From positions 5,305,001 to 5,369,000 of the forward strand of contig NZ_CP160403.1 of the NCBI RefSeq assembly GCF_040782645.1: a stretch of 64,000 bases of DNA. Reading direction: 5' to 3'. A program made the position numbers and the translations under genes. Below the pieces are notes generated by a model. It had not been told where the DNA came from and searched no databases. It saw nothing but the letters and a program-made list of their open reading frames with translations. This DNA is from Streptomyces sp. HUAS ZL42 (GTDB lineage Bacteria > Actinomycetota > Actinomycetes > Streptomycetales > Streptomycetaceae). This document shows, in pieces, positions 7,722 to 19,143 of the stretch (position 1 is its first letter; each line of letters opens with the position of its first letter).

Positions 7722-8699
7722 ATGCGTCGACCGTTCGCTCTTCTCGCCGGGGCCCTCCTCGTGGGCGCGCTCGCCCTGCCCGCCTCCGCCGCGGACGGCG
7801 ACCAGGGGTTCACCATCAAGGACCCGCGCATCACCGAGTCCAGCGGCCTGGCCGCCTCGCATCTGCACCCCGGCGTCTACTGGACGCACAACGACAGCGA
7901 CGACGGGCCGTACCTGTACGCCGTCGACAGCAGCACCGGGGAGACCGTCGCCCGCATCACCCTGACCGGCGTCGGCACGCCCCGTGACGTCGAGGCGATC
8001 TCCATCGGGCCCGGCAACCAGATCTACGTCGGCGACATCGGTGACAACCTCGGCGGCAAGTGGCCGTATGTCTGGGTCTACCGGCTGCCTGAGCCGAAGC
8101 AGTTGAAGGACCAAACGATCCGCGCCACCCAGTACGTCGTGAAGTACTCCGACGGCCCACGCGACGCCGAGTCGCTGATCGTGCACCCCCGGACCGGGCG
8201 CGTGTACATCATCGACAAGAACGAGGACGGCGGACATCTGTACGAGGGACCGGCGACCCTCTCCCCCTCGGGGACGAACATCTTCAAGCCCGTCGCCGCC
8301 GTCGACCTGTGGGCCACGGACGCCGCGCTCTCGCCCGACGGCAAGCAGCTCGCCGTACGCGGCTACCTGGGCGGTATCCGCTATGACTGGAACGGCGGGA
8401 AGATCAAGCGGGAGGGCCGGCTCGACGTGCCCCTGCAGGGGCAGGGGGAGTCCGTCAGCTACTCCGCCGACGGGACGAAGCTCATGTACGGCACGGAGGG
8501 CACCGAGAGCCCGGTGAAGGCCGAGGACGCACCCGGGGCCGGCGGGGCGTCGGAGTCGCCGTCCGGGAGCGGGAGTTCGGCCGTCTCCGGGGACGACGAC
8601 GGTGACGGCGCGAACGACGGAGTCAAGACCGGCGCCATCGCGGTGGCCGTCGTCTGCGCCGCCTTCCTCGGTCTGCGGCGGCTGCGGCGCCGGGGCTGA
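7722..8699 (+). CDS. secreted, C-terminally anchored beta-propeller-like protein
   Basis: A 325-residue protein with a Sec signal peptide (basic MRRP, hydrophobic LLAGALLVGALALP, cleavage after ASA near residue 24). The mature part has repeating strand-rich units (GLAASHLHPGVYWTHNDS, PRDVEAISIGPGNQIYVGD, RDAESLIVHPRTGRVYIID, TDAALSPDGKQLAVRGY) like a WD40/SMP-30-type propeller. A Ser/Gly-rich linker leads to a C-terminal helix (GAIAVAVVCAAFLGL) with a basic end (RRLRRRG), so it is exported and anchored outside the membrane. Substrate and partner are unknown. A GGGAG precedes ATG 7722. Confidence 0.78.
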   Translation: MRRPFALLAGALLVGALALPASAADGDQGFTIKDPRITESSGLAASHLHPGVYWTHNDSDDGPYLYAVDSSTGETVARITLTGVGTPRDVEAISIGPGNQIYVGDIGDNLGGKWPYVWVYRLPEPKQLKDQTIRATQYVVKYSDGPRDAESLIVHPRTGRVYIIDKNEDGGHLYEGPATLSPSGTNIFKPVAAVDLWATDAALSPDGKQLAVRGYLGGIRYDWNGGKIKREGRLDVPLQGQGESVSYSADGTKLMYGTEGTESPVKAEDAPGAGGASESPSGSGSSAVSGDDDGDGANDGVKTGAIAVAVVCAAFLGLRRLRRRG

Positions 8700-8703
8700 T
8701 CCG

Positions 8704-9108
8704 CTAGGACCTGTCCGGCCGGACCTCGTAGTGCAGCGTCCTCGTCCGCATCACCTTGTGCGCCAGGGGCACGAACACGCCGTGCATGAAAGGGTATTTG
8801 CGCCGCAGCAGCTGCGCCGCGTGCCTGTCCTCCTGGCTGCCGTGGTCCAGCAGCCGCGCCCGCGCGTGGATCTCGGGGCCGGTCGGGGCGCCGCGGACGG
8901 TTGAAGGGGCGATCTCCACCTCGGGGTTGTTGCGCAGCCGCTTGGCCTTCCAGGCGCTGCCGGGGCTGCGGAAGTAGGCGTGGTCGCCCTCGACGGCGAT
9001 GTTCACGGGGGTGCCGACGCCCGTGCCGTCTTTCTTGTGGCTGGTGAGGAGGACGGCCCACTGCTTGACGAAGGGCTTGAGCTCGGGGCTCGTACTCGGA
9101 GTGCGCAT
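8704..9108 (-). CDS. PPOX-class F420/FMN-dependent oxidoreductase (TIGR03666-like)
   Basis: A 134-residue single-domain split-barrel protein. LLTSHKKDGTGVGTPVNIAVEGDHAYFRS and WKAKRLRNNPEVEIAPSTVRG are typical of the F420-binding branch of the pyridoxamine-oxidase-like fold common in actinobacteria. The natural substrate is unknown. ATG 9108 is chosen because GGAG lies 4 bases upstream; an in-frame start at 9141 would add 11 unconserved residues. It converges on the secreted propeller gene with only 4 bases between stops. Confidence 0.82.
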   Translation of the reverse strand: MRTPSTSPELKPFVKQWAVLLTSHKKDGTGVGTPVNIAVEGDHAYFRSPGSAWKAKRLRNNPEVEIAPSTVRGAPTGPEIHARARLLDHGSQEDRHAAQLLRRKYPFMHGVFVPLAHKVMRTRTLHYEVRPDRS

Positions 9109-9202
9109 GACTCCATACAGGCACCGATGGATCCGGCGCACAAGCTGATGCCGTACGGCTTGACGTGCTCATGCGACACGGCTTCCATGAAAGGTGCGAG
9201 GT

Positions 9203-10761
<1,559 letters not shown>

Positions 10762-10768
10762 CGGTGGC

Positions 10769-10802
10769 ACGAGAAAGGGGGCGCCCTGCCTCTTCGTCTC
10801 GT
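10769..10802. terminator. imperfect hairpin after the endoglucanase
   Basis: Outer arms ACGAGA (10769-10774) and TCTCGT (10797-10802) enclose a GC-rich core with GGGCGCCC. It begins 8 bases after the cellulase stop and probably ends its transcript. Confidence 0.45.
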
Positions 10803-10882
10803 TGACACCTGGCCGACCGAAGAGCGGCGACCCTACACTCCTGAATCTACGTGCGATGCACAGGTGTTCCGGGGGGTATGGG

Positions 10883-13126
10883 ATGTCCGGCAAGGCGCAT
10901 GAGGAACCCGAGGAATCGCAGTCGGGGGCGGAGAACGTACCGCAGCGGCCGGAGGCAGTGCCGCCGCCCCCGCACATGTCACAACCGGCCCCCCACCTCC
11001 CGCCGTTACCGCCCCACGCCCCGCCGACACCCCCCGGGCCGGGCGCGATACAGCCCCACCCCGGCACGCCACCTCCATGGCCGCCCCCGACGCCACCCGG
11101 CCTCCCGCCGTCCGGGCGGCGCCGCCGGCCGTGGATCGCCGGTGCCGGGCTCGGACTGGCCGGTCTGGTCGCCGGGCTCGTCGTCGCCCTCGGTTCGGAC
11201 GGGGAGGACGGGCCGGACCGCGGCCCCTTCGAGCGGGCGATCGTCCAACTGTCGTCCACCCCCGTGATCCGCTACGAAACGGCCGCAGGCGGAGCCGGCG
11301 CGTTCACCTCGGACTTACGCGTAACCGCCCGGGGTGCCGCGCTCGGCACGTACAGTCTGGCCGGGCAGACCCTCCGCACCCTGACGGTCGACGGCAAGAC
11401 CTACACCCGCTGGGACTCGGCAACCCGACTCACCGGGACCGAGGACAAGTGGATCGCCGAGGACAGCTCGGCGAGCGCCGCGCTGGGCCTGACACAGGCA
11501 CAGACCGAGCCGCAGACCCCGGCCGCCTTCGCCCGTTCCCTCCTCACCCAGCTCAACCACAAGTCGACCACCCTGCCCGAACCGGGCGACCCCGCAACCG
11601 AGATCGACGGAGTGCCCGCGCTCAGGGCGACCACGCCGACCAGCGACCTGTACGTGGCGAAGGAACCGCCGTACCGCGTGCTGCGGGTCGCACCGCGCAC
11701 CGGAACGGCCGGCCCCTCCGTCCCTCCGCTCCCCTCCCTGTCGATCCCCTCGCTGCCCTCCCTGCCGAGCGACCTGCCCACCCCGTCCTTCTCCCTCCCC
11801 TCCCTGCCGGAGTTGCCGTCTCTGCCCTCCCTTTCCCTGCCGGCTCTCCCCGCCGCCCAGGGGTACGCCGCCCGGCCGGCCGCGGCCCGGGCCGCCCCCG
11901 CCGCCCCGAGCGTCGGAACCGTCGACGTGGCCGCTCTCCCGCAGGACGAGATCGACAAGCTGTTCCGCGAAATCACCGACTCCGTCAAGGAGTTGAAGAA
12001 CGCGGTGGACGGCGGCATCCAGTTCGACCTGACCGGCAGCGCGGACCTCAAGTGCTCCGGCGGCGGCTGTCGGGTCACCGCCCGGGTCACCAGCGAGGTG
12101 AGCAGCAGCAAGGGCAAGATCACCGGCGGCAGGGCCTCGGCCACCCTCGACGCCCAGGTGCAGATCGAGGGCCGGCCGGCGGGCGCCTGCACGTCCGTCG
12201 CGGAACTGCCCCTGAAGGGCACGAGCTCCATCTCCTGCTACGACGCTGCGGCGGGACCGGTCTTCAGCGCGGTGGAGGCCCAGAAGAAGGTCGCGGCCGA
12301 GGCGCAGTCCAGGGCCCAGGGCGGCAGGCCGGTGCCGTACACGATCTCCGGCACGGCCCAGGCGATGGTGACGGCGCTCGCCCGGGTCAACGTCGCCGTC
12401 CTCCTCGAACAGGTGGATCTCGACCACTGGCTCAGCAACCTGGACGCGAACGGCGATCCGGGCACCGGCACACAGCAACGCCCCACCGCCACGGCCGGGC
12501 CCTCGGCCTCACCCTCGCCGACCCCGTCCGGCCGCCCCTCTGCCGTCCCGACACCGTCCCCCAGCGAGCCGTCCCCCGACTGCTCCGAGGGACGTCCGGC
12601 GGGGGCGACGACGCTCGGCGGCGGCTGGCTGCTCAACTCCTCCGGGAACGGCGGCCGTACCGAGACGGGCCGGGCCTGCCTGCGCAAGCCCTTCGTCAAG
12701 CACCCGTCCGCCCCCAGCGTGGACCCCGTCGGCTACAAGGAGGCGCAGGACAAGATGAGGACCGTGTTCAAGGTCGATCCGGCCGTGGAACTCGCCCGCT
12801 GCCACATCATCCCCGCCGTCCTCGGCGGCCCGAACAACAAGAGGGACAATCTCAGCCCCGGTTGGCAGCGAGGGACGAACACCGGCCCCGTCTCGATGCG
12901 GGCGTTCGAGACGGGTGCGCAGCGGGAGCTGGAGAGCCATCCGGACTGGACGATGCTCTACACCGTGGAGCCGGTCTACCGAACGGCGAGCAGCACGATT
13001 CCCGAGGTCTTCGTCATGCACTATCTGTCCTACGACGCCGAAGGCAACCTCGCCTCACTCGACAACGCCACGGTGAGCAACACCGTCCTCAGCGGCTCGG
13101 GCCGGCCGCTCAACCTCGCCAACTGA
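10883..13126 (+). CDS. membrane-anchored protein with C-terminal DNA/RNA non-specific endonuclease domain (polymorphic-toxin-like)
   Basis: A 747-residue modular protein. A Pro-rich cytoplasmic N-terminus (residues 20-78) precedes one membrane helix (about 83-104). Then comes a strand-rich extracytoplasmic region (110-260) resembling LppX/LprG-type lipoproteins, a low-complexity segment of PSLP repeats (about 277-325), a second domain with CSGGGC (about 390), a Ser/Pro linker, and a C-terminal nuclease-like domain (616-730). The nuclease core is ARCHIIPAVLGGPNNKRDNL with candidate catalytic His641, followed by GTNTGPVSMRAFE, as in Endonuclease_NS_2-type toxins. ATG 10883 follows a G-run. Two in-frame TTA codons (residues 42 and 145) predict dependence on the bldA tRNA. 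The SUKH gene follows 64 bases later, as an immunity gene would. Confidence 0.72.
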   Translation: MSGKAHEEPEESQSGAENVPQRPEAVPPPPHMSQPAPHLPPLPPHAPPTPPGPGAIQPHPGTPPPWPPPTPPGLPPSGRRRRPWIAGAGLGLAGLVAGLVVALGSDGEDGPDRGPFERAIVQLSSTPVIRYETAAGGAGAFTSDLRVTARGAALGTYSLAGQTLRTLTVDGKTYTRWDSATRLTGTEDKWIAEDSSASAALGLTQAQTEPQTPAAFARSLLTQLNHKSTTLPEPGDPATEIDGVPALRATTPTSDLYVAKEPPYRVLRVAPRTGTAGPSVPPLPSLSIPSLPSLPSDLPTPSFSLPSLPELPSLPSLSLPALPAAQGYAARPAAARAAPAAPSVGTVDVAALPQDEIDKLFREITDSVKELKNAVDGGIQFDLTGSADLKCSGGGCRVTARVTSEVSSSKGKITGGRASATLDAQVQIEGRPAGACTSVAELPLKGTSSISCYDAAAGPVFSAVEAQKKVAAEAQSRAQGGRPVPYTISGTAQAMVTALARVNVAVLLEQVDLDHWLSNLDANGDPGTGTQQRPTATAGPSASPSPTPSGRPSAVPTPSPSEPSPDCSEGRPAGATTLGGGWLLNSSGNGGRTETGRACLRKPFVKHPSAPSVDPVGYKEAQDKMRTVFKVDPAVELARCHIIPAVLGGPNNKRDNLSPGWQRGTNTGPVSMRAFETGAQRELESHPDWTMLYTVEPVYRTASSTIPEVFVMHYLSYDAEGNLASLDNATVSNTVLSGSGRPLNLAN

Positions 13127-13190
13127 CCGACCCGGCAACCGAATCGCCCGCTCCGAGAACAGCCTCTTCGAGACAGCCCCAAAAGGACCC

Positions 13191-13775
13191 ATGCACCCCT
13201 TGGTCAGCCGCCTCACCGCTCTCCTGCCGCCACCCACCGATCCCCCGACGACCGGGCCGCCCTGGGAGGAGATGCCCACAGCGACGGGCTTCCCCCTGCC
13301 CCAGGACTACCGCGACTTCGTGGACGTCTACGGCGGGGGCCAGATCGACGACCAGCTGACCGTCCTCAGCCCCACCCTGGAACCTCCGTTCCCGGGCTTT
13401 CCCGGAGGGATGACCGGCTTCGCCCGGTACACCCTGGAACGGATCGGCGGCACCTTCGCCGAACTGCACGCCCGCGACCCGGAGGCGTACCCCTTCCCGG
13501 TGTATCCGGCCAACGGTGGCCTGCTGCCGTGGGGCCTGACCTCCGACTCCGACCACCTCTTCTGGCGCACCGGCCCCGCCGACCCGGAGGACTGGCCCGT
13601 GGTGATCTGGTTCCGGCATGCCGGTCCGCCCGACTGGGCCCACTTCGACGGAGGCATGGCTGCTTTCCTGCTGAGCCTCGTCGACGACACGTCGCCGTAC
13701 CGCGACACGCTCCTGCCCCCGCGCGCGGGCCACCTCTGGACGCGAACCCGGGACTGGTCGCACGACTACGTGTGA
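13191..13775 (+). CDS. SMI1/KNR4 (SUKH) family protein, candidate immunity protein
   Basis: A 194-residue protein with the SUKH signature: LPQDYRDFVDVYGGGQID near residues 36-53, PYPNGGLLPWG-like (here PVYPANGGLLPWG), SDSDHLFWRTG and the terminal FDGGMAAFLLSLV. SUKH proteins are the most common immunity proteins of bacterial polymorphic toxins, often against nucleases. It directly follows the nuclease-ended membrane protein with AAAGGA before ATG 13191. Neutralising that nuclease is inferred from family and position. It ends at a strong bidirectional terminator. Confidence 0.82.
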   Translation: MHPLVSRLTALLPPPTDPPTTGPPWEEMPTATGFPLPQDYRDFVDVYGGGQIDDQLTVLSPTLEPPFPGFPGGMTGFARYTLERIGGTFAELHARDPEAYPFPVYPANGGLLPWGLTSDSDHLFWRTGPADPEDWPVVIWFRHAGPPDWAHFDGGMAAFLLSLVDDTSPYRDTLLPPRAGHLWTRTRDWSHDYV

Positions 13776-13800
13776 TCAGGGCCGCGCCTGCCCTCCGAAA

Positions 13801-13838
13801 CGAGAAGGGCGCCCGGTGTTCGCCGGGCGCCCTTCTCG
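13801..13838. terminator. strong bidirectional terminator
   Basis: A perfect 16-bp stem (13801-13816 with 13823-13838; arm CGAGAAGGGCGCCCGG) and a 6-base loop TGTTCG. It stands between the convergent SUKH and serC genes and would serve both. Confidence 0.9.
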
Positions 13839-13849
13839 TACGTGGACTG

Positions 13850-15055
<1,206 letters not shown>

Positions 15056-15110
15056 CTACGAAGCGGACAGAGGTTCGTCGCTGTCAGTGGCCGGATGCAT
15101 CCTGGGACGC

Positions 15111-17987
15111 ATGACGGATCTCGAGGCGGAGCTGCGCGGGGTCGTCCGGGGCGATGTCGGCTTCGACGTCACCTCCCGGGCGCTGGTCACCATGGACGCG
15201 TCCAACTACCGGCGCGTTCCGCTCGGTGTCGTGGCTCCGCGCGACGCCGACGACGTCGCGGCGGTCCTCGCGGTGTGCCGGGAGCGCCGGGTGCCGGTCG
15301 TGGCGCGCGGCGGGGGCACGTCGATCGCGGGGCAGGCGACGGGGACGGGCGTGGTGCTGGACTTCACCCGGCACATGAACGGGATCCTGTCGCTCGACCC
15401 GGAGACCCGCACGGCGGTCGTGCAGCCGGGACTCGTCCTCGACCGGCTCCAGGACGCCGCCGCCCCGCACGGGCTGCGTTTCGGGCCCGACCCCTCCACC
15501 CACAGCCGCTGCACCCTCGGCGGAATGATCGGCAACAACTCGTGCGGCTCCCACTCGGTGGCGTGGGGGACGACCGCGGACAGTGTGCGGGAGCTGGACG
15601 TGGTCACCGGGCGCGGGGAGCGGTTGCGGCTGGGGCAGGGGTGGGCCGGCGCCCCGGACGGGCTGCGGGCGCTCGCCGAGGGCGAACTGGCGCGGCTGCG
15701 CACCGGCTTCCCCGCGCTGCCCCGCCGCATCTCCGGCTACGCGCTGGATGCCTTGCTGCCCGAGAAGGACACCGACGTGGCCCGCTCCTTCTGCGGCTCG
15801 GAGGGCACCCTGGGCGTGCTGACCGAGGCGGTCGTACGTCTTGTGGAGGCGCCCGGGGCGTGTGCGCTGGCCGTGCTCGGGTACGCCGACGAGGGCGCGG
15901 CCGCGGAGGCGGCGGCGGGACTTCTGGCTTTCGGGCCGCTGACGGTGGAGGGCATGGCGGCCGATCTGGTGCCGTCCGCGGCCGAGTTGCCCCGCGGTGG
16001 CGCCTGGCTGTTCGTGGAGACGGGCGGCGACTCGGAGAGGGAGGCACGCGCGCGTGCGGAGGCGATCGTGCGCGCCGCGGATGTCGTCGACGCGCTGGTG
16101 GTGACCGACCCGGCCGGGCAGCGGGCGCTGTGGCGGATCCGGGAGGACGCGAGCGGTACGGCCACGCGCATGCCGGACGGCTCCGAGGCCTGGCCCGGCT
16201 GGGAGGACTGCGCGGTGCCGCCGGCCCGGCTGGGCGCCTATCTGCGGGACTTCCGGGGCCTGCTGGCCGCCCTTGGCCTGCGCGGCACGCCGTACGGCCA
16301 CTTCGGGGACGGCTGCATCCACGTCCGCATCGACTTCGACCTGATGACGCAGGCGGGCGTCGGCCGCTTCCGCCGCTTCTCGGAGGAGCTCGCCGAGGTG
16401 GTCGTCGCGCACGGCGGCTCACTGTCCGGGGAGCACGGGGACGGGCAGGCGCGGGCCGAGCTGCTGCCGAAGATGTACGGCGAGGAGATGGTGGCCCTCT
16501 TCGAGCGGGTGAAGGGGATCTGGGACCCGGACGACCTGCTCAACCCGGGGATGCTGGTGCGTCCTGCCCCACTGGACTCGAACCTCCGCTTCTCGGTTCT
16601 GCCGCGGGAGCCCGTGGACGTGACCTTCGGCTACCCCTCCGACGCCGGTGACTTCTCGGCGGCGGTCCGCCGCTGCGTGGGGGTCGCCAAGTGCCGTACG
16701 ACGTCGGTGTCGGGGCCGGCCGTCATGTGCCCGTCGTTCCGGGCGACCGGTGAGGAGGAGCACTCCACGCGCGGGCGCGCCCGGTTGCTGCACGAGATGC
16801 TCGCGGGCGAGCTGGTGACCGACGGCTGGCGGTCGACGGAGGTCCGGGACGCGCTGGACCTGTGCCTGTCCTGCAAGGGCTGCCGTTCCGACTGTCCGGT
16901 CGGGGTCGACATGGCCACGTACAAGGCGGAGTTCCTGCACCACCACTACGAGGGACGCCGCCGCCCGGCCGCCCACTACAGCATGGGGTGGCTGCCGGTG
17001 TGGCTGCGGCTGGTGGATCGTACGCGCACGGCGTGGCTGGTCAACTCCCTCGCCTCTGTACGGCCTTTGGCGGCGATCGCCAAGCGGTTCGGCGGGATCG
17101 CGTCCGAGCGGGAGATCCCGCGGGTGGCCGGGGTGACGTTCAGCCGGTGGTGGGGGCGCGGGGCCAGGGCGAAGGCACGGACGGGAATGCGTGCGGGTGT
17201 GGAGTACGAGGAGTACCCCGGCGGCGGTCTGCCCAAGCCGGTGTTCATCTGGCCGGACACCTTCACGGAGCACCTCTCGCCGTCCGTCGGGAAGGCGGCC
17301 GCGCGGGTCCTGGAGGCGGCGGGGTTGCGGGTGGTGCCGATACCCGCGACGCCCATGCGGTGGGCGGGCCGTCGTGGCCGGGTCTGCTGCGGACTGACGT
17401 ATGTGTCGACGGGTCAACTGGACCGCGCCCGGGCGGTGCTGCGCCGCACACTGGACCTGATGGAGCCGTTCCTGCTCCCGGAGCCGGGCTCCGGCTCCCC
17501 GGCCCTGGTCGTCCTGGAGCCGAGCTGCGCGGCCTCGCTCCGCACGGACCTGCCGGAGCTGCTGCCCGACGACCCGCGCGCCCGCCGCCTCGCCGACCGG
17601 ATCCTCACCTTCGCGGAGGCCCTGGAGCGTCTTGCCCCCGACTGGACTCCACCTGCCCTGAACCGCCCTGTCACCGGCCAGACCCACTGCCACCAGCACG
17701 CGGTCCTCGGCGACGCCCCCGACCGGCGCCTGCGCGCGGCCGCCGGCCTCACGGGCGAGCTGTCCGGCGGCTGCTGCGGCCTGGCGGGCAACTTCGGCTT
17801 CGAGAAGGGGCACTACGAGGTGTCGGCGGCGTGCGCGGAGGAGCAGCTGCTGCCGGCGGTGCGGGGGGCGGCGGACGGGGCGGTGGTCCTGGCGGACGGG
17901 TTCTCGTGCCGTACGCAGCTGGAGCAGTTGGCGGGGGTGCGGGGGAGGCATCTGGCGGAGGTGTTGGCGGAGGGGCTGGATGACTGA
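15111..17987 (+). CDS. fused FAD-binding and Fe-S oxidoreductase (YdiJ/D-2-hydroxyacid dehydrogenase type)
   Basis: A 958-residue fusion. The N-terminal half is a GlcD/VAO-type FAD domain (VVARGGGTSIAGQATGTGVV, GGMIGNNSCGSHSVAWG; FAD-oxidase C-terminal part with GHFGDGCIHVRID and SGEHGDGQAR). The C-terminal half is GlpC-like, with the 4Fe-4S motif CLSCKGCRSDCPVG, a second cysteine region (CRTTSVSGPAVMCPS) and two CCG domains (GRVCCGL, SGGCCGLAGNFGFE). Such fusions, for example E. coli YdiJ, oxidise D-2-hydroxyglutarate or related D-2-hydroxyacids and pass electrons to quinone. The start ATG 15111 is chosen from family length. D-2-hydroxyglutarate can arise as a side product of serine biosynthesis, so divergence from serC may be meaningful. 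Confidence 0.88.
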   Translation: MTDLEAELRGVVRGDVGFDVTSRALVTMDASNYRRVPLGVVAPRDADDVAAVLAVCRERRVPVVARGGGTSIAGQATGTGVVLDFTRHMNGILSLDPETRTAVVQPGLVLDRLQDAAAPHGLRFGPDPSTHSRCTLGGMIGNNSCGSHSVAWGTTADSVRELDVVTGRGERLRLGQGWAGAPDGLRALAEGELARLRTGFPALPRRISGYALDALLPEKDTDVARSFCGSEGTLGVLTEAVVRLVEAPGACALAVLGYADEGAAAEAAAGLLAFGPLTVEGMAADLVPSAAELPRGGAWLFVETGGDSEREARARAEAIVRAADVVDALVVTDPAGQRALWRIREDASGTATRMPDGSEAWPGWEDCAVPPARLGAYLRDFRGLLAALGLRGTPYGHFGDGCIHVRIDFDLMTQAGVGRFRRFSEELAEVVVAHGGSLSGEHGDGQARAELLPKMYGEEMVALFERVKGIWDPDDLLNPGMLVRPAPLDSNLRFSVLPREPVDVTFGYPSDAGDFSAAVRRCVGVAKCRTTSVSGPAVMCPSFRATGEEEHSTRGRARLLHEMLAGELVTDGWRSTEVRDALDLCLSCKGCRSDCPVGVDMATYKAEFLHHHYEGRRRPAAHYSMGWLPVWLRLVDRTRTAWLVNSLASVRPLAAIAKRFGGIASEREIPRVAGVTFSRWWGRGARAKARTGMRAGVEYEEYPGGGLPKPVFIWPDTFTEHLSPSVGKAAARVLEAAGLRVVPIPATPMRWAGRRGRVCCGLTYVSTGQLDRARAVLRRTLDLMEPFLLPEPGSGSPALVVLEPSCAASLRTDLPELLPDDPRARRLADRILTFAEALERLAPDWTPPALNRPVTGQTHCHQHAVLGDAPDRRLRAAAGLTGELSGGCCGLAGNFGFEKGHYEVSAACAEEQLLPAVRGAADGAVVLADGFSCRTQLEQLAGVRGRHLAEVLAEGLDD

Positions 17988-18123
17988 CGTCCGCGCCGGG
18001 GCCGTACGTCACATGGCAGCCCGGCCGCGCCGCGGCTGACGGTCATGGGCTTAGTGATGCCGTCCGGTATCCGAGACGCCGAAGGGACAGTGGCATAAAT
18101 CCTTCACACACCTGACAGGAGTC

Positions 18124-18145
18124 CACTACTCTGGACCCAGTAGTG
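18124..18145. promoter_or_regulatory. inverted repeat upstream of the EamA transporter
   Basis: Perfect 7-bp arms CACTACT (18124-18130) and AGTAGTG (18139-18145) with an 8-base spacer, 41 bases before the GTG start. The symmetry and place suggest an operator; the cognate regulator is unknown. Confidence 0.5.
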
Positions 18146-18186
18146 CATCGTGATGAACACTCCCCGAGTCGATCCCAGGACCGCCA

Positions 18187-19119
18187 GTGAGCACCCCCGA
18201 CACCGCCACGCCCACCCTGTCCGACACGGCAGCCAGGACAGTGCACGGCCCCGGCCGCTGGGGCTCCCTCGGCCCTGTCGGCCTGGTGCTCGCCGGAGGC
18301 ATCTCGGTCCAGTTCGGCGGCGCGCTCGCGGTGACGTTGATGCCGCGGGCGGGCGCACTGGGGGTGGTGGCGCTGCGGCTGCTGGTGGCGGCGGTGGTGC
18401 TGCTCGTGGTCTGCCGGCCGCGGCTGCGCGGTCACACCCGTGCCGACTGGGGCACGGTCGTCGTCTTCGGCATCACCATGGCCGCGATGAACGGCCTCTT
18501 CTACCAGTCCCTCGCCCGTATCCCCCTGGGCCCGGCCGTCACGCTGGAGGTCCTCGGCCCCCTCGCCCTGTCCGTCCTGGCCTCGCGCCGTGCGGTCAAC
18601 CTGGTGTGGGCCGGGCTGGCCCTCGCGGGCGTCTTCCTGCTCGGCGGCGGCGGCTTCGGCGACCTCGACCCGATCGGGGTCGCGTTCGCGCTGGGCGCGG
18701 GCGCGATGTGGGCGGCGTACATCGTCTTCAGCGCGCGCACGGGCCGCCGCTTCCCCCAGGCCGACGGACTCGCCCTGGCGATGGCGGTGGGGGCGCTGCT
18801 CTTCCTGCCGCTGGGCATCGCCGAGTCCGGGGTGAAACTCGCCGACCCGGTGACGCTGGGACTCGGAGCGGCGGTGGCCCTCCTCTCCTCCGTCCTCCCC
18901 TACACCCTCGAACTCCTCGCGCTGCGCCGCCTGCCCGCCTCCACCTTCGCCATCCTCATGAGCCTGGAACCGGCCATCGCGGCGACAGCCGGCTTCCTGA
19001 TCCTCGGCCAGGCCCTGTCCGCCACGGAGGCCGCCGCGATCGCGCTCGTCATCGCGGCGAGCATGGGAGCGGTGCGGACGCAGGTCGGGCGGGGGAAGGC
19101 GGCGGTACCGGAGGCCTGA
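18187..19119 (+). CDS. EamA/DMT-family transporter (RhtA-like exporter)
   Basis: A 310-residue inner-membrane protein with about ten hydrophobic helices in two EamA repeats (first repeat LVLAGGISVQFGG to GVFLLGGGGFG; second from FALGAGAMWAAYIVF). SLEPAIAATAGFLILGQ is the typical end of the second repeat. The group includes amino-acid and metabolite exporters; the substrate is not evident. GTG 18187 follows AGGA. An inverted repeat lies upstream. It converges on a methyltransferase with a 24-base gap. Confidence 0.85.
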   Translation: MSTPDTATPTLSDTAARTVHGPGRWGSLGPVGLVLAGGISVQFGGALAVTLMPRAGALGVVALRLLVAAVVLLVVCRPRLRGHTRADWGTVVVFGITMAAMNGLFYQSLARIPLGPAVTLEVLGPLALSVLASRRAVNLVWAGLALAGVFLLGGGGFGDLDPIGVAFALGAGAMWAAYIVFSARTGRRFPQADGLALAMAVGALLFLPLGIAESGVKLADPVTLGLGAAVALLSSVLPYTLELLALRRLPASTFAILMSLEPAIAATAGFLILGQALSATEAAAIALVIAASMGAVRTQVGRGKAAVPEA

Positions 19120-19143
19120 GGCCCTGAACCGGGGGTGCCGGAG

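Noticed and set aside
10802..10839. TTGACA (10802-10807) with TACACT (10834-10839) as the toxin gene promoter
   Set aside because: The spacer is 26 bases, too long for a standard promoter.
11716..11860. PSLP repeats as a CRISPR-like or tandem DNA array
   Set aside because: They are degenerate codon-level repeats inside an intact reading frame; no CRISPR array or cas gene is present anywhere in the window.
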